Part shown: in pieces, positions 1 through 10,200 of the stretch
How positions within the stretch are numbered: the first letter of the stretch is position 1
How the letters are laid out: every line of letters begins with the position of its first letter
NCBI GenBank assembly: GCA_020355945.1
Contig: CP070627.1
Location: forward strand, 256,703 to 274,258
DNA length: 17,556 nt
Direction: 5' to 3'
DNA from: Candidatus Aminicenantota bacterium
Lineage (GTDB): Bacteria; Acidobacteriota; Aminicenantia; UBA2199
Position numbers and translations under genes: made by a program
Notes under the pieces: generated by a model
What the model saw: only the letters and a program-made list of their open reading frames with translations
Told to the model about the DNA's origin: nothing
The model's database searches: none

Positions 1-1
1 C

Positions 2-3000
2 CGGATTTATATCCTGGACAAATATACAAATTTGGTGCCCCCTGGCGTAGTGGGTGAATTGTGCATAGGTGGTGAAAGCGTGGCCCCGGGTTATTTGAAT
101 AAACCGGAATTAACCGCAGAGAAATTTAACCATGATTTATGGGATTACCAGGATGACCAGGATAAAAGAAAAAAGGTGCCAAAAAAGGTGCCAGGCAAAA
201 GAATTTATTATAGGTCTCATAGGTCCTATACGTCCTATATTCTTTACAAAACAGGTGACCTGGCCCGGTGGCTGCCGGATGGAAATATTGAATTTCTCGG
301 CAGGATGGACCACCAGGTAAAACTCAGGGGCTTTCGCATCGAACTGGGGGAAATTGAAAGCCTGTTAAGTAAACATGAAAATATAAAGGAAGCTGTGGTA
401 ACTGCCCCGGACCTGGAGGGAGACGAAAAGTGCCTGTGCGCTTATATTGTTTCTCACAACGAGCCGGATGTCCCTGGATTGAGAGAGTATTTATCCCGGG
501 AATTACCCCCTTATATGATCCCCACCTATTTTGTGCGCCTGGAAACGATTCCTGTGACGGTGAGCGGCAAAGTGAACCGCAAGGCACTCCCGGGTCCAAG
601 CACCGCAAATTTGACCCTGGCCCAACCCTATACTGCCCCCAGGAATGAAAAAGAGCAGATAGTGGCGGATATCTGGTCAGAAGTCCTGGGCAGGGAACAA
701 ACCGGGATATATGATAATTTTTTTGAACTGGGAGGACATTCATTGAAAGCGGTGTCTATTATTTCCCGGATCAATAAAGAAGTGGAAGCAAAACTTGCAG
801 TATCCCATCTGTTTGATCATCCCACCATTGCAGGCCTGATGGAGGTACTGGTACTCCACCGGGAGAAGAAATACCCGGAGATGGAGAAGTGCCCGGAAAC
901 CCGGTATTATGAACTCTCCCATTCCCAGAAACGATTGTGGTTTTTTGACCAGATGGCCCCGGGCAACCCGGCATATCATATCACCTTAAACTTTTACCTT
1001 TGCGGCCACCTGGATATAGAAGCATTTGCACGTGCGCTTCATAAGCTGGTGCAGCGCCACGAGTCCCTGAGAACCTCGATCCACATGATAGAAGAAGAGG
1101 AAAAGGAAATGGAAGGTGTACCGGTCCAGGTGGTCCACGAAAACGCGGCATTAGAGATTTACCAGGAGGATATTTCCGCTACTCCCGGTGAGGAAAAACA
1201 AGAGAAACTGGGGAGCCTGGTTAAGAAAGCCGACGTAACCCCCTTTAACCTGGCCCGGGCCCCCCTGTTCCGCGCCGCCTTGATAACATTGGCACCCCAG
1301 GAACACGTGGCGGTATTTGTAATGCATCATATCATCTCTGATGCCTGGAGTATCCGGCTAATGATGGAAGAATTTACTTATTATTATAATCAAGGGAAAC
1401 CTACTAAACCAGACCCGGTGGAACAAGGGATACAGGCAGACGATTTACCGCCTTTAACCCTTCATTATAAAGATTTTGCTTATTGGCAGAATCAAATGCT
1501 CTCCGGGGATGTTTTAACAATGCACCGGGAATACTGGCTGCAAAAATTGGCTGGTGAACTGCCGGTTCTTGATTTGCCCTATGATTATCCCCGCCCTCCC
1601 TGGCAAAACACCTGGGGCGATAAAGTCACCTTTTTAATCGATGAAACCCTTACCCCGAAATTAAAGCATTTATCCAGGAGAACCGCCTCCACTTTATTTA
1701 TGATTTTAATGGCCGGTTTTAAAGTGCTTTTATACCGGTATACCCGGCAAGAAGATATCATCATCGGCACGTTGACCGCCGGGAGGTCTACAGCGGAATT
1801 GGAAAAAATCGTGGGTTATTTTATCAATATTTTTGCACTGCGGGACCGGGTGAACAGCAGCCAGAGTTTCACAGACTTCCTGGGAAACCTGAGAAAAAGT
1901 ATGCTGGAAGCCTTTGACCACCAGGATTACCCCTTTGATAAACTGGTGGAAGAGTTGAAACTAAAACGAGATACCGGCCGTACACCGGTCTTCGATATTA
2001 TGATGGTGTTTCAAAACCATGAAAACCTGGAATTATCACCCCTGCAAGAGCTGGAAATAAAATCTTTAGGAAAAGATTACGTGGTCAATAAATATGACCT
2101 GTACCTGGATATGATTGAAATGCCTCAGCATGTGAGAATAGATTTTGAATTCAGGACTGAGTTGTTTAAGAAAGAAACCATCCAGCGGATGAAGGGACAC
2201 TATCTGAATCTCCTGGAAGCCATTGCCCGTACCCCGGACCAGTTGATTTCCGGCCTGGACATACTCTCGGAAGAAGAAACCCGGCAATTGTTAGAGGACT
2301 TTAACGATACCCGGCGAGATATTCCCCTTGAGGACTGTTTTCACCGCTTATTTGAGCGGCAGGTGCAGGAGAGCCCGGAACGCATTGCCGTCAAACATAA
2401 CGGCGACACTGCCACCTACCAGGAGTTGAATGAGTTGGCCAACCAGGTGGGGCATTACCTGGTCCAGCATGGTGTAACCCCCAACAGTATGGTGGGATTG
2501 ATGATGAAGCGCAGTATCCATATGCTGGCGGCCATCATTGGTGTTTTCAAAGCAGGGGCGGCTTATTTGCCTATGGAAGCGGATTACCCGGAAGAGAGAA
2601 TCCGTTATATGCTTCGGGATGCTGAAGTTAGCATCCTGGTGAAGGACCAGGACAGTGCTTCACCGGTGTCCCAACCGGAAGGAATACTTTACCTGGAACC
2701 TGGCAGCCCTCAACTGGATGGCTGCCCCCGGGAAAACCCGGGCTGTTCCGGTACACCCGACCATTATGCTTACATGATCTACACCTCCGGGACCACGGGT
2801 AAACCCAAGGGGGTGCTGGTTCACCAGTTGGGAATGATCAACCATTTGTATGCCAAGATCAATGACCTGGCTATTACCGGGAATGACCGTGTGGCGCACA
2901 CAGCCTCTCCTTGTTTTGATATTTCCGTATGGCAGTTCCTGGCAGCCCTGCTCAAAGGTGGAACCACGGTTATTTTCGACCATGAAACGGTATTGAACCC

Positions 3001-4162
3001 GGAAGCCCTGCTGCGGGGTCTACAAGAGGAACAAATCACTATTTTTGAATCTGTTCCTTCTCTCCTGGGCGTATTCCTGGAAATGGTTGAAAACAGTGAG
3101 GAGGCAGAACTCCCCCATCTCCGCTGGATGATTCCCACTGGTGAAGCATTGAAACCTTCCCTGGTGCAGCGGTGGTTCGAATATTATCCCGGGATTCAAT
3201 TGGTGAATGCTTACGGGCCTACTGAAGCCTCTGATGATATTACCCATTACATGATAGCCAGTCCTGCTGATATCGGGCAATTTAGTGTTCCTATCGGTAA
3301 ACCCGTGCAAAACATGCGGATTTATATTCTTGATCAAGACCTGGCACTGTGCCCGGTGGGAGTAAGAGGAGAAATCTGTGTGGCCGGGATCGGTGTGGGC
3401 AAAGGTTATTGGAAAGACCCAGCAAAAACCAAAAAAGCCTTTGTTCCCAATCCTTATGCCCGGGGTTCTGCTGATCGGGATTATGCAGTCCTGTACAAAA
3501 CCGGTGATATCGGTTATTTTCGTGAAGATGGCCATATCGAATGTTTGGGACGAATCGATAACCAGGTAAAAATCAGGGGGTTTCGCATCGAACTGGAAGA
3601 GATCGAAACCGTGATGAAAAAACACCCCGGTGTCAGCGAATGCGCAGCCCTGGTGAAAAAAGACCAGGAAAAAGGGGATATTATCGCGGCATTCCTCAAA
3701 GAAAAACAAACCATAGATATCGAAGCATTTAAGCGGTATCTCCTGGAATACTTACCGCCTTATATGATCCCTTCCGCTTTTGTGAAACTGGAGGAATTTC
3801 CTTTGAGTCGATCCGGTAAAGTGGACCGCCAGGCCCTGGCTGCGATGAACATCGATGCCACTCTTTTGTCCCACGGTGGTAAAGAGAACTATGTCGCTCC
3901 CCGCACCCCCACCGAACAACAAATTGCCCGGGTATGGTCTGAAACCCTGAAAGTGGAACACATTGGTATTCATGATAATTTTTTTGACCTGGGCGGTCAT
4001 TCACTTTTAATACCAGGTACTTTTATGAAATTAAACAAACTCTTTCCCGGCAAACTCCAGATAGCTGATTTATTCGATTACATGACAATACAACAGTTGT
4101 CCATGCATATCGAGGGAACGGCTGACCATGAAGAAGAGGAAATCATCGAACTGGAACTCTAA
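2..4162 (+). CDS. Nonribosomal peptide synthetase, 5'-truncated: (A)-PCP-C-A-PCP
   Basis: The frame is open from base 2, inside an adenylation domain, so the true start lies upstream. Residues are counted from the TTG at 32. In order: the C-terminal part of a first A domain (TGD at 74-76, A10 Lys180); PCP1 with GGHS, phosphopantetheine Ser237; a condensation domain at about 292-740 with HHIISDAW at 432-439 (Ala in place of the usual Gly); a complete A domain at about 766-1270 with YTSGTTGKPKG at 917-927, NAYGPTE at 1059-1065 and Lys1263; PCP2 with GGHS, Ser1324. It ends in an acidic-hydrophobic tail (EEEEIIELEL). The protein would activate two amino acids, load them on its PCPs and join them with an amide bond. 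Pocket residues of the second A domain by GrsA alignment: D963, I964, W967, E1006, I1034, T1036, A1060, D1068, D1069, K1263. The acidic pocket hints at a polar or cationic substrate; I do not assign one. There is no E or TE domain, so the chain must pass on, most likely to the next gene. Confidence 0.96.
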   Translation, partial: RIYILDKYTNLVPPGVVGELCIGGESVAPGYLNKPELTAEKFNHDLWDYQDDQDKRKKVPKKVPGKRIYYRSHRSYTSYILYKTGDLARWLPDGNIEFLGRMDHQVKLRGFRIELGEIESLLSKHENIKEAVVTAPDLEGDEKCLCAYIVSHNEPDVPGLREYLSRELPPYMIPTYFVRLETIPVTVSGKVNRKALPGPSTANLTLAQPYTAPRNEKEQIVADIWSEVLGREQTGIYDNFFELGGHSLKAVSIISRINKEVEAKLAVSHLFDHPTIAGLMEVLVLHREKKYPEMEKCPETRYYELSHSQKRLWFFDQMAPGNPAYHITLNFYLCGHLDIEAFARALHKLVQRHESLRTSIHMIEEEEKEMEGVPVQVVHENAALEIYQEDISATPGEEKQEKLGSLVKKADVTPFNLARAPLFRAALITLAPQEHVAVFVMHHIISDAWSIRLMMEEFTYYYNQGKPTKPDPVEQGIQADDLPPLTLHYKDFAYWQNQMLSGDVLTMHREYWLQKLAGELPVLDLPYDYPRPPWQNTWGDKVTFLIDETLTPKLKHLSRRTASTLFMILMAGFKVLLYRYTRQEDIIIGTLTAGRSTAELEKIVGYFINIFALRDRVNSSQSFTDFLGNLRKSMLEAFDHQDYPFDKLVEELKLKRDTGRTPVFDIMMVFQNHENLELSPLQELEIKSLGKDYVVNKYDLYLDMIEMPQHVRIDFEFRTELFKKETIQRMKGHYLNLLEAIARTPDQLISGLDILSEEETRQLLEDFNDTRRDIPLEDCFHRLFERQVQESPERIAVKHNGDTATYQELNELANQVGHYLVQHGVTPNSMVGLMMKRSIHMLAAIIGVFKAGAAYLPMEADYPEERIRYMLRDAEVSILVKDQDSASPVSQPEGILYLEPGSPQLDGCPRENPGCSGTPDHYAYMIYTSGTTGKPKGVLVHQLGMINHLYAKINDLAITGNDRVAHTASPCFDISVWQFLAALLKGGTTVIFDHETVLNPEALLRGLQEEQITIFESVPSLLGVFLEMVENSEEAELPHLRWMIPTGEALKPSLVQRWFEYYPGIQLVNAYGPTEASDDITHYMIASPADIGQFSVPIGKPVQNMRIYILDQDLALCPVGVRGEICVAGIGVGKGYWKDPAKTKKAFVPNPYARGSADRDYAVLYKTGDIGYFREDGHIECLGRIDNQVKIRGFRIELEEIETVMKKHPGVSECAALVKKDQEKGDIIAAFLKEKQTIDIEAFKRYLLEYLPPYMIPSAFVKLEEFPLSRSGKVDRQALAAMNIDATLLSHGGKENYVAPRTPTEQQIARVWSETLKVEHIGIHDNFFDLGGHSLLIPGTFMKLNKLFPGKLQIADLFDYMTIQQLSMHIEGTADHEEEEIIELEL
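169..245 (+). repeat. In-frame tandem repeats in the A6-A7 linker of the first A domain
   Basis: Two adjacent arrays. Bases 169-180 and 181-192 are identical 12-mers (aaaaaaggtgcc), encoding KKVP twice. Bases 210-245 are four 9-base units: ataggtctc, ataggtcct, atacgtcct and a diverged atattcttt. They encode a tripeptide pattern, YRS-HRS-YTS-YIL. Unit lengths divisible by three keep the frame. They sit between the A6 motif (GELCIGG..) and A7 (YKTGD), a surface linker that tolerates length change. Confidence 0.8.
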
Positions 4163-4163
4163 T

Positions 4164-4289
4164 ATGTATCATACCCGGACCGGCTTTGACCGAGAAGAAG
4201 TGAATTATTCCTTCAAAGTGGAACAAGTTAAATTGCCGCTATGGACGACAAAACTTATGAGACAGGGTACTAGTGGAGGTTTAAAATGA
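4164..4289 (+). CDS. Possible 41-residue ORF filling the gap between genes 1 and 2 (doubtful)
   Basis: An ATG begins 2 bases after the gene 1 stop, and the frame stays open for 41 codons. Its TGA at 4287-4289 overlaps the ATG of gene 2 as ATGA. I do not recognise the peptide: it begins MYHTRTGFDREE, has no membrane segment, and is mixed charged and polar. No convincing Shine-Dalgarno lies just upstream of its ATG. Open length alone is weak evidence, because a 41-codon frame survives by chance in roughly one case in seven. It may be a translational-coupling leader, a decayed remnant of a linker or domain, or nothing. The gap holds no terminator-like hairpin that I can see. Confidence 0.2.
   Translation: MYHTRTGFDREEVNYSFKVEQVKLPLWTTKLMRQGTSGGLK
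4275..4279 (+). promoter_or_regulatory. Shine-Dalgarno for the hybrid PKS-NRPS gene
   Basis: GGAGG, within gtggaggt, lies 6 bases before the ATG at 4286. It is a strong site and fixes that start. The KS domain begins about 9 residues after it, so no upstream extension is needed. Confidence 0.85.
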
Positions 4290-7200
4290 CAGGTAATCAT
4301 TTAAATAAAGATAGTGATATTGCAGTTATTGGTATGGCTGGTCGGTTCCCTTTGGCCGATAACCTGGAAGAATTCTGGGAGAACTTGAAAAGCGGCCGGG
4401 ATTGCTGCGGAGATTTACCGGAGACCAGGAAAGCGGATTGGGCGCACCTGTTTGGTAACCGGGACCAGGTGGTCCATTTTGGTTTTTTGCATGGGATTGA
4501 ACTGTTTGATGCGCAGTTTTTTGGAATAATGCCCGGTGAGGCTCTTTTTATTGATCCCACCCAGCGGCTGCTCCTGGAGGTTGTATATGAGGCCATGGAG
4601 TATGGAGGGTACGGTGGGAACCGGTTGGCCAATACCGAAACCGGGGTATTTATTTCCTGTAGTAACAGTGGTTACAGGCAGTTGATCAGCCCTTCTTCCT
4701 TTTCGTTGGTGGCAGTAGTGGGGAATTTGCCAGCCGTCTCAGCCGGTCGCATATCCCATGTGTTTGGCCTGCGCGGCCCGTCGTTACTTATTGACACTGC
4801 CTGTTCCTCTTCTTTAGCTGCCCTCTATTATGCCTGCGAAAGCCTGAAACGGGGGGAATGCCCAATGGCCGTGGTGGGTGCAGCCGACATATATGCTTAT
4901 TTTGACGGCAAAGTAGGCAGTATGGACCCCGGGGCCAGCCCGGAAAGTGATCGGGATATTCCCGGCCATAAAGACCAGGAAACAGGTGCGGGCCCTGAGG
5001 TATCCCCCGGGTGCCGGGTATTTGACAAATCCAGCGGTGTGGTGAATGGGGAAGGCGTGGGCGCGCTCCTGCTTAAACCTTTAAACAAGGCCCTGGCAGA
5101 TAAAGATGTGATCTGTGCTGTAATCAAAGGCTCAGCTATGAATCACAATGGAAATCGCACCGCCACCATATCCGGGCAAAGACCCGAATCCCTGGCAGAA
5201 GTGATCCGCCAGGCCCTGGAAAACGCCAGGGTCCACCCCGAAACCCTCTCCTATATCGAGGCCAGCGGTGCAGCCACCCAGATGGGAGACCCGATTGAAA
5301 TCAAGAGTATCTCGGATGCGTTTTCTACCTATACGGCTAAAAAACAATTCTGTTCCCTGGGTTCGGTAAAAGCCAATATAGGCCACCTGAACCATACTTC
5401 CGGTATGGCCAGCTTGATTAAAACCATCCTCTCCCTCCAGCATAAGCAAATTCCGCCCCTGGCCAATTTTAACGAACCCAATCCTTATATTGACTTTGAA
5501 AACAGCCCGGTTTATATCGATACCCAATTAAAAGAATGGGAAGTAAAAGAGGGAATCCCCCGGCGCGCAGGTGTGAGTTCCTTTAGTGTTAACGGGACCA
5601 ACTGTCACGTGGTCCTGGAGGAAGCCCCGGCAACTGCAGGGATTCAAAAGGAAGACGCATCCACCCCGGAGCGTTTTCACCTGGTAACCCTGTCTGCCCA
5701 AAATTCCACCGGATTAAAGCAATTGTGCCGTGCGCTTGGAGAAAACCTGGGAAAAGATTCCCACCAGGCTTTCCAGGATATTTGTTATACCCTGAATACC
5801 GGGCGCGGTCAGCATGGGCACCGGCTTGCCGTGGTATGCCAAGACAAAGAGGAACTCATGGAGAAGTTAAGCAGCCTGGATATTGACAATAACGGACAAT
5901 TATCCGCTGAGTGTGCCAATGATCCGGGAATCTTCTACAATACCCCGGCCGCTTTGGAAAAGAAGGGCTTCCCGGGAGGCAAAGGGATTTTCCTGTTTTC
6001 CGGTGGTAAAGCTGACCTGGAAAAAACCTGTTGGGATTTCTACAGCAAAGGATTCCTGGCCGCCAGGTACATGGATGAGTGCCGGGCATATGTTGACCTG
6101 GAAACAAAACCGCAGGCCCTTTATTTTGCCTTTCAATATGCCCTGGCCAAACTGTGGATGGATGTGGGCATCAAACCCGCTTATGTCCTGGGATACGGCA
6201 TTGGCAAATATGTTTCCAAAGCCATATCCGGGAAATTAACCCTGGAACAGGCATTAAACACCTGTATGGCTGAAAGTGAACAGGAAAATTTCTATACCTT
6301 TAACGAGGATAAGTTCAGGAAAAATATTGAGTTGTTGTATTCCCAAAACCAGTTGCTCTTCCTGGGGATCGGGGCAGAGAATGACCTGGCAGCCATGGCC
6401 GAAGCAGTACTCTCCGGCAAAGCGGGGTACCGGGTCCTGGCCTCTTACAGCCCCGAAGAGAAGGAGAAACTACTGCTGAGCAGTATTGGCCTGGTTTATA
6501 CCCTTGGTTTGTCTATTGATTTTTCCTGTCTTTTTCCTGGCGGCCGGGTCCTGCTGCCCACTTATCCCTTTAACCGGCGGCGGTATTGGATGGGGCAAGA
6601 GCACAGGGGGGAAGCGCCGGAGGAGGAAATCTACCTGGAGGAATTCTCCGGTACTTTACTGCCGCGGCCCCCATTGAGCACCGAATATACAGCCCCTAAA
6701 ACCAAATTTGAAAAAGACTTTGCCGATATATTGCGGAAATTCTTCGGGTTTGAACAGGTGGGAATCCATGATAATTTTTTCGAAATCGGCCTTAACTCCC
6801 TTACCCTGATCCACGTGAACCACCTGTTGAAAGAAAAGACCGGCTATGCTATTCCCATGGTGGAGATGTTTGAATTTCCCAACATTCATGAACTGGAACA
6901 GTATTTAAAGCAGCAAGATAGTGGAAAGACCGGGTTGTTACAGCCAGGAGATATCCCTGTGCTCCCTGCTGCAAGAGAAAAACGCGGCAAGGGAGGATTA
7001 GAAATCGCTGTGATCGGGATGGCCGGGAAATTCCCGGGCGCCAGGAACGTCGAGGAATTCTGGAATAATTTGCGCGATGGCGTGGAATCAGTGACGTTTT
7101 TTTCCGATGAAGAACTGGCCGAAGCAGATGTCAGTGAAGAGCAGTTGAACAATCCCAATTATGTCAAAGCCAGTGCAGAGCTTGAAGATAAAGAATATTT

Positions 7201-10200
7201 TGATGCAATGTTTTTCGGTTACAGTCCCCAGGAAGCTGAAATCATGGACCCCCAGGTACGGTTGTTCCATGAATGCAGTTGGCAGGCATTGGAAGATGCC
7301 GGTTATGATCCGTTTTCATACCCTGGGTCCATCGGGATATATGCCGGTTCAGCCAGCAGTTTTACCTGGCAAGCCCTCTCCATGCTGTCGGGTAAAAGCA
7401 GCATCCTGGGTGGGTTTGCTTCTACCCTGTTAACCAGCAGCGGGTTTATCAGTACGCGGGTCTCCCATAAATTGGATTTAAAGGGGCCGGGATTAACCGT
7501 ATTCAGCACCTGTTCGACGTCTTTGGTAGCGATTCACCTGGCTTGCCAGGCCTTATTAAACGGTGAATGCGATATGGCATTGGCAGGTGGTGCATCCATC
7601 ACGGTGCAGTCAGGGAAGGGATATATATACCAGGAAGGAATGGTTTTTTCACCCGACGGTCACTGCCGTGCCTTTGATGCCAGGGCAAAAGGCGCCATTT
7701 TTGGAGAAGGTATTGGTATCGTGGTATTGAAGCGGCTTGAAGAGGCCATGGCTCACCGGGACCATATTTATGCCGTGGTCAAAGGCTCAGCCATGAATAA
7801 CGATGGCATGGGAAAGGTGAGTTATACTGCCCCTGGCAAACGGGGCCAGCAAGAGGTGATCCGGAAAGCCCTGGATGTTTCCGGGGTTCCTCCCGGGAGT
7901 ATCACCTATATTGAAACCCATGGTACCGGGACCATGTTGGGGGATACCATTGAAATAGAAGCCCTGAAACATGCCTTTAACACGGACCAAAAGGGATTTT
8001 GCGCCATCGGGTCCGTTAAAACCAATATCAGCCACGTGGATACTGCTGCCGGCGTTGCCGGGTTTATAAAAACCGTACTGGCATTAACGCATCGTTTGAT
8101 CCCCCCCAGTTTGAATTCCGAAACCCCCAACCCCCATATTGATTTTAAAAACAGTCCTTTTTATTTGGCTGACCGGGCCCTGGAATGGAATAATAACGGT
8201 GACCATGGTGGACCGCTGCGGGCCGGGGTCAGTTCTTTTGGCATTGGCGGCACCAATGCCCATGTGATCCTTGAAGAAGCACCCAACCGGATGCATCATA
8301 AAGAGGAGACAGGGGAGCTTGCCCCCTTGCCCGGTGAACAGCCTTCAAGACAACACCAATTGCTCCTCTTATCCGCCAGGCGCGAATCCACCCTGGATAA
8401 AATGGCAGGAAACCTGGCCGACTATTTGAGACAAAATCCCGCCACCCACCTGGCTGATGTCGCCTATACCCTGCAAGCAGGCAGGAAACACTTTCAACAC
8501 CGCTGCATGCTGGTATGTTCCGGCAGTGATGAAGCCATTGACATCTTATCTACACCCGGGTCCAGGAAAATGAAAACCTTTTTTAATACTGATGACAACA
8601 GGTCGGTGGTGTTTATGTTCGCCGGGCTGGGCAGCCAGTATGTGAACATGGGATTGGAACTCTATCAAAAGGAACCGGTTTTCCAGGCGACAATGGACCG
8701 CTGTTTTGAAATTCTAAAACCCATCATGGATTACGACATCAAAGAAATTCTTTATCCCGGTGATTTGTCCTATACAACAGCAGGAAAAGAAAAGATAAAC
8801 CAAAGCGAAATCGCCCAGGTGGTGGTTTTTATCTTTGAATATGCCCTGGCAAAGCTTTTGTTGAAATGGGGCATACAGCCCAATGCCGTGATCGGTTACA
8901 GTTTTGGCGAATATACTGCTGCCTGTATATCCGGGGTGTTTTCCCTGGAAGATGCATTGAAGTTAGTGGTATGCCGGGGGCAATTGATTCAAAAACTGAC
9001 CCCGGGTGCCATGTTAAGTGTCCCGCTGCCGGCGGAAGAGGTAAAATCCTTTAAAAGCAGTGAATTATCCATTGCTATTGATAATGGTCCTTCTTGTATT
9101 GTTGCCGGTCCTTTGCCGGCCATTGAAGCCTTTGAAAAGAAAATGAAAGAAAAGCACTGCCTGGGCATGCGCCTGGCTCATGCTCCTCATGCCCTTCATT
9201 CACGGATGATGGAGCCCATTTTAGATGAATTTGCCGGGGTTTTAAGTGAAATCTCTTTAAACCAACCACAGGTACCCTTCATCTCTAATGTAACCGGTAA
9301 ATGGGCCGAAGCCGGCCAGGTCACCACCCCGGCATACTGGACCACCCATTTAAAAGAAACGGTGCGCTTTGCCGACGGTATAGAGGAATTGGTAAAGGAC
9401 CCGGGAACGGTATTCATAGAAGTAGGACCCGGCCGTGATTTAAGTTCTTTGCTGTCGCGGTACAGGGAGCAAAACCCGGATATCCAGGTCATCGACCTGG
9501 TCAGGAATCCGCAGAAAGAGACAGCGGATGTTTCTTTTTTGCTGAATAAAATCGGCCGGTTATGGCTTTATGGAAAACCCTGCAATTGGGAGGAATTTCA
9601 TTTTGGTGAAAAGCCGAGGCGGGTATCACTGCCATCATATCCTTTTGAGCGGCAGCGCTATTGGATCGAAGGCGATCTCTTTAAAATGGGAGCGGAGAAA
9701 CTGGCGGCAGAGTCAGCGGCTCAAAAGAAAGCAGATATAGCTGATTGGTTTTATATTCCCCAGTGGAAGCGCACAGTCTTATCCGGGGTTGATACTCCCG
9801 GTCCGGCCAGCCCCTCCCTGTGGTTGATCTTCAGGAACAGCGATGATTTTTCTTCGCAGTTGGTCAAGCAGTTGGACCAGGGGGCCGGGCATGTGGTTAC
9901 GGTCTGCCCCGGGTCCGGGTTTTCCAGGATAAACGACGATGAATATACCATTAACCCTGGGTCCGATAGTGATTACACTTTCCTCCTGGATGAGCTGGGT
10001 CGGACCGGGAAGCTTCCCCATCACATCGTTCATCTATGGAATGCCGGGAACAATGATTCCCCGGTTCATGAGGGAACCGGACCCAGGGGACGGCAGGACG
10101 TCATGGACCTGGGATTTTACAGCCTGGTTTACCTGGCCAGGGCCATTGCCAGGCAGCGCTTCAGCCATCAAATCCAGGTGTCTGTTGTCACCAGTGATAT

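Noticed and set aside
718..724. Runs of seven T in PCP motifs (718-724 and 3979-3985) as possible slippage sites
   Set aside because: They arise from the conserved DNFF wording of carrier proteins; the frame continues normally and no useful alternative frame follows.
2727..2742. cccggg-aaaa-cccggg hairpin in the gene 1 A domain, considered as a terminator or repeat element
   Set aside because: Only a 6-bp stem made of the self-complementary hexamer cccggg, with no T-tract, in an ordinary A2-A3 linker; cccgg is very common in this window.
3020..3709. Longest reverse-strand open frame (229 codons)
   Set aside because: It lies entirely antisense to the A domain of gene 1, has no recognisable motif or ribosome site, and is explained by the sense codon pattern.
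4163..4285. Gap after gene 1 as a terminator plus new promoter
   Set aside because: No stable hairpin with a T-tract and no clear -35/-10 pair; the strong ribosome site and close spacing fit one operon.
7033..7047. ccgggaa-a-ttcccgg palindrome at the start of KS2
   Set aside because: It encodes the conserved AGKFPG motif of ketosynthases, so the symmetry is most likely a by-product of the protein sequence.
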